NCBI RefSeq assembly: GCF_002846555.1
Contig: NZ_PJMS01000001.1
Location: 5,673,501 to 5,737,500, forward strand
Reading direction: 5' to 3'
DNA length: 64,000 nucleotides
DNA from: Aquimarina sp. MAR_2010_214
GTDB lineage: Bacteria > Bacteroidota > Bacteroidia > Flavobacteriales > Flavobacteriaceae
The position numbers were made by a program, and so were the translations under genes. Below, piece by piece: positions 36,223-45,423 of the stretch (position 1 is the stretch's first letter; every line of letters starts with the position of its first letter). The notes beneath the pieces are model-generated. The model had not been told where the DNA came from, did not search any database, and saw only the letters and a program-made list of their open reading frames with translations.

Positions 36223-37758
36223 ATGCTAACACTAACAGGGAAAATAGAAATACAAGACTTTTTCAACATTATATTTAAAGAAGAATCGATTGCAATAGAC
36301 GAAAGTGTTCTAGCAACTGTAGAAGAAAGTTTTAATTTTTTGAAAGAATTTTCTGAAAACAAAATCATTTATGGCGTAAATACGGGCTTTGGGCCAATGG
36401 CACAATACAAAATAAATGATGAGGAAAGAAATCAGCTACAATACAATTTAATAAGAAGCCACGCTTCTGGAACAGGAAACCCTATTCCTCCTATGTATGT
36501 AAAAGCAGCTATGCTGGCACGTTTAAACACCCTATGTTTGGGATACTCTGGTGTTCATAAATCTGTCATAGATGTTATGACTTCTTTGATTAATAAAAAT
36601 ATTACGCCTCTTATTTATGAACATGGAGGTGTGGGTGCTAGTGGAGATTTGGTTCAACTAGCACATTTAGCGTTAACTCTTATTGGTGAGGGAGAAGTGT
36701 TTCATGAAGGAGAACAAAAAAATACTAAAGAAGTTTTTGAAAAAGAAAACCTTAAACCTATTACGATTGCATTACGAGAAGGACTTGGCTTAATGAACGG
36801 AACCTCGGTAATGACTGGTGTGGGATTAGTAAATACTATTTACACAAGAAGATTATTGAACTGGATGATTACAGCTTCATGCGCAATCAATGAAATTGTA
36901 AAGGCATATGATGACCATTTATCACAAGAATTAAATCATGCAAAAAAACATGTTGGGCAACAACAAATTGCTAAACAGATGCGAGAGCATTTAGAGAGCA
37001 GTTCTTTAATCAGAAAAAGAGAAGAATATTTATATACCGACCAAACTGAAGTAGCTGTTTTTAAAGAGAAAGTTCAAGAATATTATTCATTACGTTGTGT
37101 TCCTCAAATATTAGGACCAGTCTTAGACACCTTAAACAATATTGAAAAAATTCTAATAGAAGAGGTTAATTCTGCTAATGACAATCCAATTATTGATGTT
37201 AAGGAAAAACATGTATATCATGGTGGTAATTTTCATGGAGATTATGTTTCTTTAGAAATGGATAAGTTAAAAATTATAGTTACCAAATTGTCAATGCTGT
37301 CAGAACGTCAATTAAATTATTTATTAAACTCTAAATTAAATGACATACTTCCTCCTTTCGTAAACCTTGCTAAACTAGGTTTAAACTTCGGAATGCAAGG
37401 AGTACAATTTACAGCAACGTCTACAACAGCAGAAAATCAAATGCTATCAAATCCTATGTATGTACATAGTATCCCGAATAACAATGACAATCAAGACATT
37501 GTAAGTATGGGAACAAATGCTGCCTTGATTACAAAAAAGGTTATAGAAAATGCTTTTGAAGTTGTTGCAATAGAGCTAATTACTATTGTTCAGGCAATAG
37601 AATATCTAGGTGTAAAAGATCAAGTTTCCACGAATACAAAAAGGATGTATGATGCCATCCGAAATATAGTTCCTATATTTACAGAAGATGTTATTATGTA
37701 CCCCTACGTTAATCAAGTAAAAGATTTTATTATAAATAATGAAACCAAAGAAGCGTGA
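36223..37758 (+). CDS. Tyrosine ammonia-lyase (HAL/PAL/TAL family)
   Basis: A 511-residue lyase. It would deaminate tyrosine to 4-coumarate, the starter of the aryl polyene. The MIO-forming triad Ala139-Ser140-Gly141 is in GGVGASGDLVQLAHLALTLI. Tyr50 lies in IIYGVNTGFGPMAQY, and the substrate-selecting position reads LIRSHASGTG with His80. From memory it aligns along its whole length with the F. johnsoniae tyrosine ammonia-lyase, including ASTTAENQ-like and YVHSIPNNNDNQDIVSMGTN segments. Histidine as substrate is unlikely given that match and the pigment context. The stop codon overlaps the next gene's start (TGATG). Confidence 0.92.
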   Translation: MLTLTGKIEIQDFFNIIFKEESIAIDESVLATVEESFNFLKEFSENKIIYGVNTGFGPMAQYKINDEERNQLQYNLIRSHASGTGNPIPPMYVKAAMLARLNTLCLGYSGVHKSVIDVMTSLINKNITPLIYEHGGVGASGDLVQLAHLALTLIGEGEVFHEGEQKNTKEVFEKENLKPITIALREGLGLMNGTSVMTGVGLVNTIYTRRLLNWMITASCAINEIVKAYDDHLSQELNHAKKHVGQQQIAKQMREHLESSSLIRKREEYLYTDQTEVAVFKEKVQEYYSLRCVPQILGPVLDTLNNIEKILIEEVNSANDNPIIDVKEKHVYHGGNFHGDYVSLEMDKLKIIVTKLSMLSERQLNYLLNSKLNDILPPFVNLAKLGLNFGMQGVQFTATSTTAENQMLSNPMYVHSIPNNNDNQDIVSMGTNAALITKKVIENAFEVVAIELITIVQAIEYLGVKDQVSTNTKRMYDAIRNIVPIFTEDVIMYPYVNQVKDFIINNETKEA

Positions 37759-38885
37759 TGAAAACTAAACATTTTTTATTTTTTGTATTTTCTTTTTGTT
37801 TGCTAGTAGGGTCTGCTCAAGAACTAGCATTAGCAAAATTCGAAGGTAAATTTGGTTATCTAACAAAATCAGGTGATTGGAAAATACCTGCAACCTTTGA
37901 CGTTGCAAAAAACTTTTCTGAGGATCTAGCTGCCGCAAGAAAAGGTAAACTTTGGGGATTTATAAATAGAAAAGGAGAATGGGCTATAGAGCCTAGTTTC
38001 GACAAAGTTAAAGCTTTTAATTCTGGTATTGCAGTTGTTTTAAAAAACAAAGAATGGTTTTATATCAACACCAAAGGAGAGAAAACCCTTACCAATGTTA
38101 ATACCGATAAAATTTATGATTTTAAAGACGGTTTTGCTATCCTAAGAAAAGGGGATAAAATAGGCTTTATCAATACAAAAGGAGAGACTACAGTAGCTCC
38201 AAAATTTTCGAAAGCCTTCAATTTTGAAAATGGATATGCCAAAGTAAGAGAAGATGAAAAATGGGGATTAATAGATCCTTCTGGTAATTATTTTGTAAAA
38301 ACAACCTATGATGGTGTTAGTAATGTCTATCACAACGCAATTGTAGCTACCCAAGGTCTTCGGCATGGATTGATTATTAACGGAGAATTTAAAGAAATAT
38401 CAGGAGCTCAAAAAATCTGGGATTTCTCTGTAAATGGAGAATATACTTACGCCAAAAAAAATGATAAAATTGGATTTATCAATAAAAAGGGAGAATGGAT
38501 AATTGAACCTGCATATGATAAAGTAAGAGCTTTTAATAACGGATTAGCGCCTGTGTTCAAAGATGGTAAATGGGGATATATTAGTACCAGTGGCGAAACT
38601 GTAATTCCTTTTAAATTTAGAGACGCAGAAATATTTAGTGCAGATGGATTGGCACCTGTTAAATCTAAAAAACTTTGGGGATTTATAAATACAAAAGGAG
38701 AACTGGTCATAGAAGAGAAATATGAAATTACAGCTGGTGGTTTTTCTATTTTCAAAAAAAATGCGCAAAAAGGTTTTGTAAATGGCTTAGCAAGAGTTAA
38801 ACAAAAAAAATCTTGGTGTTTTCTAAACACTAAAGGAGAAATACTTAAAAACATGTGGTTTGAAAATTTAGAGTTATTTAATTAA
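37758..38885 (+). CDS. WG-repeat protein, secreted
   Basis: A 375-residue protein made of about seven WG repeats, each near 45 residues, with cores such as KLWGFINRKGEWAIEPSFDK, DKIGFINTKGETTVAPKFSK and GKWGYISTSGETVIPFKFRD. A signal peptide (KHFLFFVFSFCLLVGSAQ) directs it to the envelope. WG-repeat proteins are poorly understood. Its start overlaps the TAL stop codon by one base, so it is translated together with a pigment enzyme, although no enzyme activity is expected. I use the ATG at 37758 rather than the GTG one codon upstream. Confidence 0.85.
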   Translation: MKTKHFLFFVFSFCLLVGSAQELALAKFEGKFGYLTKSGDWKIPATFDVAKNFSEDLAAARKGKLWGFINRKGEWAIEPSFDKVKAFNSGIAVVLKNKEWFYINTKGEKTLTNVNTDKIYDFKDGFAILRKGDKIGFINTKGETTVAPKFSKAFNFENGYAKVREDEKWGLIDPSGNYFVKTTYDGVSNVYHNAIVATQGLRHGLIINGEFKEISGAQKIWDFSVNGEYTYAKKNDKIGFINKKGEWIIEPAYDKVRAFNNGLAPVFKDGKWGYISTSGETVIPFKFRDAEIFSADGLAPVKSKKLWGFINTKGELVIEEKYEITAGGFSIFKKNAQKGFVNGLARVKQKKSWCFLNTKGEILKNMWFENLELFN

Positions 38886-38942
38886 TACTTATTAATCTTT
38901 TATACAGAATCGATTGAAATAACTATTACATCTTACAAATAA

Positions 38943-39674
38943 ATGAAGTGTGCTTTAATAACAGGTGGCTCGAGAGGAATTGGAAAAGCAATTTGCATAC
39001 AACTCGCTAAAGACACCGATTATCATATATTAATTAATTATAACAGTAACGAAACGGCTGCAAAAGATACTCTTGCAGAAGTTAAAGCTACTGGCGGAAC
39101 TGCAGAAATTATTCAATTTAATGTAGTTGACGCTGATCAGGTAAAGACAAAACTAGACATCTGGCAAGAGAACAATAAAGATGCTATAATTGAAGTCATC
39201 GTAAATAATGCAGGGATCACAAAAGACAATTTATTTATGTGGATGCCCCAAAACGATTGGCAAAATGTTATTAACACCTCTCTTGACGGGTTTTACAATG
39301 TAACAAATCATTTAATTCAAAAATTATTACGAAACAGATACGGTAGAATTATAAATATTGCTTCTGTATCTGGAGTTAAGGGAACGGCTGGACAAACTAA
39401 TTATTCTGCTGCCAAAGGTGCTATAATTGGAGCTACAAAAGCTCTGGCACAAGAAATAGCCAAAAGAAAAATTACAGTAAATGCTGTTGCCCCGGGGTTT
39501 ATTAAAACTGACATGACCAATGAGTTGGACGAAAAAGAACTTAAAAAATTAATCCCAGCCAATAGATTTGGAGAAGCTGAAGAAGTAGCGCATATCGTAT
39601 CGTTCTTAGCATCCAAAAAAGCTTCATATATTACTGGTGAAGTGATCAATATAAATGGTGGGATTTACTCGTAA
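38943..39674 (+). CDS. 3-oxoacyl-ACP reductase (FabG type) of the polyene pathway
   Basis: Short-chain dehydrogenase of 243 residues. The NADP-binding loop is ITGGSRGIGKAI; the catalytic serine lies in IASVSGVKGTAG and the Tyr-x3-Lys is in NYSAAKGAIIGATKALA. The ending TGEVININGGIYS is FabG-like. In the cluster it would reduce the beta-keto group in each polyene elongation cycle. It lies 15 bases upstream of the first ketosynthase gene. Confidence 0.92.
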   Translation: MKCALITGGSRGIGKAICIQLAKDTDYHILINYNSNETAAKDTLAEVKATGGTAEIIQFNVVDADQVKTKLDIWQENNKDAIIEVIVNNAGITKDNLFMWMPQNDWQNVINTSLDGFYNVTNHLIQKLLRNRYGRIINIASVSGVKGTAGQTNYSAAKGAIIGATKALAQEIAKRKITVNAVAPGFIKTDMTNELDEKELKKLIPANRFGEAEEVAHIVSFLASKKASYITGEVININGGIYS

Positions 39675-39689
39675 ATTAATTCAGAATAT

Positions 39690-40913
39690 ATGAGAAGAGT
39701 TGTAATCACGGGAATGGGTATATATTCTTGTATTGGTAAAAACCTAGAAGAAGTAAAAACATCATTATACAACGGGACATCTGGAATTGTTTTTGATGAA
39801 AAAAGAAAAGAATTTGGATATCGTTCTTGTTTAACAGGAATGGTAGAAGAACCTGAATTAAAAAAATTACTTTCCCGAAGACAACGTGTTAGTTTAGGGC
39901 AAGAAGGAACATATGCCTATATAGCTACACTTGAAGCTTTAAAAAATGCAAACATAGATCAATCTTTCCTTGATCAAAATGAGGTAGGTATACTCTATGG
40001 CAATGACAGTACTGCACAGTCGGTTATTGAATCTGTAGAAAAGATCAAAGAAAAAAGAGACACTACATTAGTAGGTTCGGGAGCCATTTTTAGAGGAATG
40101 AATTCCTCTGTAACCATGAATCTTTCTACAATTTTTAAGCTTAGAGGAATTAACTTTACCATTAGTGCAGCTTGTGCCAGTGGATCCCATGCTATCGGAA
40201 TGGCATATCAGTTTATAAAAAGCGGATTACAAGATTGTATTGTTTGTGGAGGAGCTCAAGAAATAAACCAGCTTGCCATGGGAAGTTTTGATGGCTTAGG
40301 AGTATTCTCTACAAATACAGAACACCCCGAAAAAGCCTCTCGCCCATTTGACACTAACCGAGATGGATTAGTACCTAGTGGCGGATCTGCAACTCTTATT
40401 GTAGAAAGCTATGAATCGGCAATCAAAAGAGGAGCAACAATTCTTGGAGAAATTATAGGGTATGGATTTTCTTCAAACGGGGAGCACATTTCTACTCCAA
40501 ATGTTGACGGCCCCTCTAGAGCTATGAAAAACGCACTCCAACAAGCAAACATCAAAACATCAGCCATAGATTATGTAAATGCCCACGCAACTTCAACTCC
40601 AGTTGGAGATGCTAATGAGGCAAAAGCAATCTTTAATGTTTTTGGAGAAAATGGCCCACATGTAAGCTCTACAAAATCTATGACAGGCCATGAATGCTGG
40701 ATGGCAGGAGCTAGTGAAGTTATTTATTCTATGCTCATGATGCAACATTCTTTTATTGCACCAAATATAAATTTGGAGCATCCAGATGAAGATGCAGCCA
40801 AACTAAATTTGGTTAATAAAACTCTAGATAAAAAAATTGATGTATTTTTGTCTAATTCTTTTGGATTTGGGGGAACAAATTCCGCGTTAATAATAAAAAA
40901 ATTTAATAAATAG
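39690..40913 (+). CDS. Beta-ketoacyl-ACP synthase (KAS I/II type), first of the cluster
   Basis: A 407-residue ketosynthase. Active-site Cys162 is in TISAACASGSHAIGMAY, His299 in VNAHATSTPVGDANE and His334 in KSMTGHECWMAGASE. All three residues are present, so it should be active. The GH motif is followed by ECWMAGAS rather than the usual xxGAAG, a departure that may shape the acceptor site. It would extend the polyene chain or make the fatty acid precursors of the resorcinol. Confidence 0.9.
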   Translation: MRRVVITGMGIYSCIGKNLEEVKTSLYNGTSGIVFDEKRKEFGYRSCLTGMVEEPELKKLLSRRQRVSLGQEGTYAYIATLEALKNANIDQSFLDQNEVGILYGNDSTAQSVIESVEKIKEKRDTTLVGSGAIFRGMNSSVTMNLSTIFKLRGINFTISAACASGSHAIGMAYQFIKSGLQDCIVCGGAQEINQLAMGSFDGLGVFSTNTEHPEKASRPFDTNRDGLVPSGGSATLIVESYESAIKRGATILGEIIGYGFSSNGEHISTPNVDGPSRAMKNALQQANIKTSAIDYVNAHATSTPVGDANEAKAIFNVFGENGPHVSSTKSMTGHECWMAGASEVIYSMLMMQHSFIAPNINLEHPDEDAAKLNLVNKTLDKKIDVFLSNSFGFGGTNSALIIKKFNK

Positions 40914-40916
40914 AAT

Positions 40917-41165
40917 ATGGATAAAGAAGTTATTATTGAAAAGATAAACGACTTTCTTATTGATGAGTTTGAAGTAGAAGGGGAAAATATCTCTCCAGAA
41001 GCAAACTTAAAAGAAACGCTTGAGCTAGATAGCTTAGATTTTGTCGATCTTGTAGTAGCTGTAGAATCCAATTTTGGTGTGAAATTAATAGGCGAAGATT
41101 TTATAAATGTTGTAACTCTTCAAAATTTTTATGACCTTATAGAAAATAAAATAAAATCGCTATAG
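40917..41165 (+). CDS. Acyl carrier protein, first of the cluster
   Basis: An 82-residue ACP. Ser39 in ETLELDSLDFVDLVVAVE is the phosphopantetheine site; the flanking acidic helix is typical. It carries growing acyl chains for the neighbouring ketosynthase. The start codon lies 3 bases after the ketosynthase stop and the stop is 6 bases before the acyltransferase. Confidence 0.92.
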   Translation: MDKEVIIEKINDFLIDEFEVEGENISPEANLKETLELDSLDFVDLVVAVESNFGVKLIGEDFINVVTLQNFYDLIENKIKSL

Positions 41166-41171
41166 ACATAT

Positions 41172-42056
41172 ATGACTACTGAATGGAAAGGAAAGTCCAG
41201 AGGTACAGTACTTGGGTATAAAATATTTGTTTTCTTTATTAAAAAAGTTGGCTTAGGCTCTGCCTATTTTATTTTATACTTTGTTGCTATATATTTTTGT
41301 TTTTTTGCCTTATCTAGTAGTAGATCTATATATTACTATTTAAACAAGAGACTTAAATACCCTAGATTTAAAAGTTTTTTAAAGATATTTCAAAGCTATT
41401 ATGTTTTTGGCCAGACTATTATAGACAAAGTTGCCATATCATCGGGTCTTAGAAATAAATTCACATACGAGTTTGATGGTGTAGAACTAATAAATGAAAC
41501 CTTAAAGCAAAAAAAAGGAGGTATTCTTATTAGTGCTCATCTTGGTAATTTTGAGATTGCTGAGCATTTTTTTGGTGAGCTAGAGGAGAATGCCGCAATT
41601 AGTCTTCTAACCACAGACATAGAGCATACCGCAATTAAGAATTACCTTGATAGTGTTACTTCAAAATCTAATATTAAATTTATTTTCATCAAAGAAGATC
41701 TTTCTCATATTTTTCAAATTAATGCTGCTTTGGCTAGAAATGAAATCGTATGTATTACTGGAGATCGTTATTTTGAAGGCTCTAAATATTTAACACAAGA
41801 TTTATTAGGACAAGATGCTAGATTTCCTTCTGGACCTTTTATGCTAGCTTCTAGACTAAAAGTACCTGTGCTTTTTGTATATGTAATGAAAGAAACAAAT
41901 ACTCATTACCACCTTTATGCGAGAAAGGCCAAAGCAAAACATAGAGATGCCAAAGAACTATTAAAAGAATATACAGAAAGCTTAAAATGGATGCTAGACA
42001 AATATCCATTACAATGGTTTAACTATTTCGATTTTTGGAGTGTAAATGATAAGTAA
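41172..42056 (+). CDS. LpxL/HtrB-like lysophospholipid acyltransferase
   Basis: A 294-residue membrane-bound acyltransferase. A hydrophobic segment lies at about residues 28-55 (KKVGLGSAYFILYFVAIYFC). The catalytic motif HLGNFEIAE (His then Glu) is preceded by GGILISA, as in lipid A late acyltransferases. ITGDRYFEGSK and FPSGPFMLASRLKVPVLFVY complete the family pattern. Homologues are found in aryl polyene clusters, where they are thought to attach the acyl chain to a lipid-like head group. In this cluster it could modify the pigment or its carrier lipid. Its end overlaps the region of the DarA start. Confidence 0.85.
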   Translation: MTTEWKGKSRGTVLGYKIFVFFIKKVGLGSAYFILYFVAIYFCFFALSSSRSIYYYLNKRLKYPRFKSFLKIFQSYYVFGQTIIDKVAISSGLRNKFTYEFDGVELINETLKQKKGGILISAHLGNFEIAEHFFGELEENAAISLLTTDIEHTAIKNYLDSVTSKSNIKFIFIKEDLSHIFQINAALARNEIVCITGDRYFEGSKYLTQDLLGQDARFPSGPFMLASRLKVPVLFVYVMKETNTHYHLYARKAKAKHRDAKELLKEYTESLKWMLDKYPLQWFNYFDFWSVNDK

Positions 42057-42057
42057 A

Positions 42058-42987
42058 ATGAAACATGTTTTAGTGATCCATTATTCGCAGTCCGGGCAAT
42101 TGTCAGAAATTGTTAAAAACATAGTTTCTCCTATAGCTTCTTCTGAAGAAATAAAGGTAACACATCATAAAATTGAAATGGAAAAACCTTATCCTTTTCC
42201 ATGGAATAAAAAAGCTTTTTTTGGTGTTTTCCCAGAAGCATTTCTTCAGATACCAGAAAAAATCAAACCAATTCCTTCAGAAATAACAAATCAAAAATAC
42301 GATTTAGTGATACTTGGCTATCAAATCTGGTATCTAACCCCTTCTATCCCTATCAATTCTTTTTTAAAGTCAGAAAGTGCTAAAAAAATATTGGATAACA
42401 CACCTGTGATTACAGTAATCGGGTGTAGAAATTTGTGGATTCAAGCACAGGAGAAAATGAAAATTCTTTTAGCGTCTTGTAATGCAAAACTAGTAGGGAA
42501 TATTGCCTTAGTAGACAGACACATTAATCACATAAGTGTATTAACTATAAAACACTGGATGTTTAAAGGAAAAAAAAGTCGATTTTTAGGTTTTTTCCCT
42601 AAACCAGGAGTTTCTGATAAAGACATAAAGAATGTAGCAAAATTCACTCCTTCTATAAAGGATGCATTACTTGCTAGTAATTTTTCAGGATTACAAAAAA
42701 AATTAGTGCAATTAGGTGCGGTAAAAATCAAACCGTTTCTAATTATTGTAGACAAGCGAGGCAATATTATATTTTCTAAAATAGCCAACTTAGCTTACAA
42801 AAAAGGAAAAACAAGTAAGACTGGACGTGAAAATCTCCTTGTTTTTTTTAATTATTACTTGTTATTTGCTATTTGGATTATAGCACCACTAGTTTTTATT
42901 GTATTTTTGACTGCTTATATTTTTATGTATAAAAAAATTAGCAGAGAAAAAAAATATTATTCATCTGTTGATACAAAAAATAATTAA
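42058..42987 (+). CDS. darA: DarA, dialkylresorcinol condensing enzyme
   Basis: A 309-residue protein of the dialkylresorcinol condensing enzyme family. It would condense two beta-keto acyl chains into a cyclohexanedione-type precursor of the dialkylresorcinol half of flexirubin. The N-terminus HVLVIHYSQSGQLSEIVKNI has a flavodoxin-like look and is distinctive for DarA; LVILGYQIWYLTPSIPINSF follows. The C-terminus carries a membrane segment (LFAIWIIAPLVFIVFLTAYI) at about 275-300. I use ATG 42058; an ATG four codons upstream overlaps the previous gene. It overlaps darB by one base. Confidence 0.88.
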   Translation: MKHVLVIHYSQSGQLSEIVKNIVSPIASSEEIKVTHHKIEMEKPYPFPWNKKAFFGVFPEAFLQIPEKIKPIPSEITNQKYDLVILGYQIWYLTPSIPINSFLKSESAKKILDNTPVITVIGCRNLWIQAQEKMKILLASCNAKLVGNIALVDRHINHISVLTIKHWMFKGKKSRFLGFFPKPGVSDKDIKNVAKFTPSIKDALLASNFSGLQKKLVQLGAVKIKPFLIIVDKRGNIIFSKIANLAYKKGKTSKTGRENLLVFFNYYLLFAIWIIAPLVFIVFLTAYIFMYKKISREKKYYSSVDTKNN

Positions 42988-44120
42988 TGAAAGACGTATA
43001 CATTACCAGAATATCAAAGTTTTTACCTAACGACCCAATCGATAATGATCAGATGGAAGAGAGGTTGGGCATTCTAGATGGAAAAGTATCAAAAGGCCGA
43101 AGAATTGTTTTACGAAATAATCAAATAAAAACCAGATATTATGCGATTGATAATGACGGAAATATAACACATAATAATGCTCAGCTTACTAAAGAAGCTG
43201 TAGAGCTTTTGTGTGATGAAAGTTTTACTACAGAAAATATTGAATTATTATCTTGTGGTACAGGTAGTCCTGATCAAATATTACCATCGCATGCTGCTAT
43301 GGTTCATGGGTTTTTAAAAAATGGGAATGTAGAAATCAATTCCCCTTCAGGAGCCTGTTGTTCTGGTATGAGTGCTTTAAAATTTGGTTACCTTGCAATC
43401 AAATCAGGCCAAAATACTAATGCAGTTTGCACAGGATCTGAACGTGCATCTTCGTGGATGAAATCAGATGTTTTTAAAAATGAAATAGAGCATTTAAAAA
43501 AGTTAGAAGAAACACCTATTTTAGCTTTTAATAAAGATTTCTTACGTTGGATGTTATCTGATGGCGCCGGAGCTTTTCTTTTAGAAGATAAACCTAATGG
43601 TCATCTTCCTTTAAAAATTGAATGGATGGATGCGTATTCTTATGCTCATGAAATAGAAGCATGCATGTATGCCGGAGGAGATAAGCTAGACAATGGAGAA
43701 CTCAAACCATGGAGTGAATACCCATCAGAAGAATGGGCACAAAAATCACTATTCGCAATAAAGCAAGATGTTAAATTACTATCAGAAAATATTCTAACAA
43801 AGGCTGTAGAAACCTTAGTTAAAGTATTTGACAAACATGATATTAACCCAGAAGACATCACGTATTATTTACCACACATTTCTTCATACTATTTTAAAGA
43901 TGCCTTATATGAAGCTATGAAAGATAATGGTGTAGAAATACCTTGGGAAAATTGGTTTATCAATTTAAGTAAGGTAGGAAATGTTGGTGCTGGTTCTATT
44001 TATATTATGTTAGAAGAATTAGTGAATACTGGAAAATTAAAAAAAGGAAATAAAATTTTACTTTCTGTACCAGAAAGCTCCCGTTTTTCATATTCGGTGG
44101 CACTTTTAACCGTTTGTTAA
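42987..44120 (+). CDS. darB: DarB, KAS III-like ketosynthase for dialkylresorcinol
   Basis: A 377-residue ketosynthase of the FabH/KAS III class. The active-site cysteine, probably Cys125, is in SPSGACCSGMSALKFGY. The histidine is in YLPHISSYYF and the asparagine in LSKVGNVGAGSIY. In characterised systems DarB supplies the beta-keto acyl partner and works with DarA. The TAATG overlap with darA indicates translational coupling. It is not a housekeeping FabH, as the length and the flanking motifs differ. Confidence 0.88.
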   Translation: MKDVYITRISKFLPNDPIDNDQMEERLGILDGKVSKGRRIVLRNNQIKTRYYAIDNDGNITHNNAQLTKEAVELLCDESFTTENIELLSCGTGSPDQILPSHAAMVHGFLKNGNVEINSPSGACCSGMSALKFGYLAIKSGQNTNAVCTGSERASSWMKSDVFKNEIEHLKKLEETPILAFNKDFLRWMLSDGAGAFLLEDKPNGHLPLKIEWMDAYSYAHEIEACMYAGGDKLDNGELKPWSEYPSEEWAQKSLFAIKQDVKLLSENILTKAVETLVKVFDKHDINPEDITYYLPHISSYYFKDALYEAMKDNGVEIPWENWFINLSKVGNVGAGSIYIMLEELVNTGKLKKGNKILLSVPESSRFSYSVALLTVC

Positions 44121-44121
44121 A

Positions 44122-44553
44122 ATGAAAAACACAAAATTTCCTATTACAAATATTAAACACTTAATACCTCAAAAAGAGCCTTTCGAAATGGTAGATACTT
44201 TGTTAGGTTTTTCTGAGACAAGTGTTGCATCCTCTTTCAAAATCACAGAAAACAACCTTTTTCTAAAAGACAATCTATTTTTAGAACCAGGGATTATAGA
44301 AAATATGGCACAAACTGTAGCTTTACATACAGGTTATGATTATTTTCTTAGAGACGAACTCGCTCCCACAGGCTATATAGGATCAATAAAAAAAGTAGAA
44401 GTTTTTTATCTTCCAAAATTAAATGAGACTATAACTACCGAAGCTGAAATCTTACATGAATTTATGGGAGTTACTATGGTCAAAATTGAGGTATTTAACG
44501 CCAAAAAAGAAGTGATTGCTTCTGGGCAAATGAAAACAGTTATTGCTAGTTAA
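44122..44553 (+). CDS. Hot-dog-fold 3-hydroxyacyl-ACP dehydratase, ApeP type
   Basis: A 143-residue single hot-dog domain. The N-terminal pattern HLIPQKEPFEMVDTLLGF is FabZ-like, but the HFPG motif is absent: its place reads NLFLEPGIIENMAQ. It has GIIENMAQTVALHTGYD, with Glu60 and His69, as in the ApeP-type dehydratases of aryl polyene clusters as I recall them. It would remove water from 3-hydroxyacyl-ACP in polyene formation. It overlaps the next dehydratase gene by one base. Confidence 0.82.
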   Translation: MKNTKFPITNIKHLIPQKEPFEMVDTLLGFSETSVASSFKITENNLFLKDNLFLEPGIIENMAQTVALHTGYDYFLRDELAPTGYIGSIKKVEVFYLPKLNETITTEAEILHEFMGVTMVKIEVFNAKKEVIASGQMKTVIAS

Positions 44554-45008
44554 TGGATAAAGTCAAAACATTAGATATCGCTAAATTCCTGCCACATCGA
44601 GCACCATTTTTAATGGTAGACAGGGTATTATCTATAGATGATGAACATGTAGCAACCTCTTTTGATATAAAATCAGATTGCATTTTTGTTAACGATACTA
44701 TTTTCAGTGAAATTGGTATGGTAGAAAATGCTGCTCAAACCTGCTCCTCAATCGTTGGTAAGAGTTATTTTGAAGATGATGATCTAGAGGGCGAAGGCAC
44801 AAAACTTATTGGTTTTATTAGTGCAATAAAAAAAGTTGTAGTGCATAGCTGCCCTAGTATAGGAAAGACAATAGTTTCTAAGGCTGTTTTAAAATCCCGA
44901 TTCGACACCGAACAATACAGCATGTGTACATTAGAGTGTACTATCCATGAAGCAGATAAAGAATTATTATCTTGTGAAATGAATTTATTTATTCAGGAAA
45001 TGAAATAG
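44553..45008 (+). CDS. Second hot-dog-fold dehydratase-like protein, lacking the usual histidine
   Basis: A 151-residue hot-dog protein adjacent to and probably paired with the previous one. KFLPHRAPFLMVDRVLSIDD is FabZ-like. The active-site helix reads GMVENAAQTCSSIVGKS, with Glu58 but no histidine either in an HFPG motif or at the later position. It could be a non-catalytic partner of the first protein in a heterodimer, or use a different residue. Expression is coupled through the overlapping start. Confidence 0.78.
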   Translation: MDKVKTLDIAKFLPHRAPFLMVDRVLSIDDEHVATSFDIKSDCIFVNDTIFSEIGMVENAAQTCSSIVGKSYFEDDDLEGEGTKLIGFISAIKKVVVHSCPSIGKTIVSKAVLKSRFDTEQYSMCTLECTIHEADKELLSCEMNLFIQEMK

Positions 45009-45015
45009 GTGTGCT

Positions 45016-45423
45016 ATGAAAAAAAGTGAGATTCCACAAGATAAAGGCAGCTTAAAGTCTGCAAACTTTAAAGAGCTATGCTATGCCGTTAATGAAAATG
45101 GAGAGTATACAACTGCAGGTAGCAGTGGATGGACCCCTAAGACCATTGCATTAAACAATGCGCTACAGGAAATAAACGAACGTATAGAAAGCGCAAAAAT
45201 TAGAGTTTTAAATAACCAGACAAGCCCAATAGAATATTATATGGAACTACATAAAATGGACATTACTATTTTAGCTAGTTATGTTGGTCTATGGAAATGG
45301 CGGGTTAAAAGGCACTTTAAACCAAAAGTGTTTCATAAACTATCTCAAAAAATATTACAAAAATACGCTGACGTTTTCGAAATCACCGCAGATCAATTAA
45401 AACACATTGAACATGGAAATTAA
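45016..45423 (+). CDS. Unrecognised protein with an HTH-like C-terminal region
   Basis: A 135-residue protein without signal peptide or membrane segment. The N-terminal half (KELCYAVNENGEYTTAGSSG) is unfamiliar. The C-terminal 60 residues, with MDITILASYVGLWKWRVKRH then FKPKVFHKLSQKILQKYADV and FEITADQLKHIE, resemble a Cro/C1-type helix-turn-helix in spacing. It may be a cluster-specific DNA-binding protein or a structural partner of the downstream BtrH-like enzyme, whose gene it overlaps by 11 bases. I cannot assign a function. Confidence 0.7.
   Translation: MKKSEIPQDKGSLKSANFKELCYAVNENGEYTTAGSSGWTPKTIALNNALQEINERIESAKIRVLNNQTSPIEYYMELHKMDITILASYVGLWKWRVKRHFKPKVFHKLSQKILQKYADVFEITADQLKHIEHGN

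Noticed and set aside
36108..36368. 86-codon minus-strand frame over the TAL promoter
   Set aside because: It covers both the promoter and the TAL start and has no recognisable feature; the promoter reading explains the sequence better.
37758..38885. Repeats in the WG-repeat gene as a DNA-level tandem array
   Set aside because: The repetition is at protein level with divergent codons; there is no exact DNA repeat.
42987..44120. Housekeeping FabH
   Set aside because: Motifs and length differ from FabH and the gene overlaps darA, so DarB is the better call.
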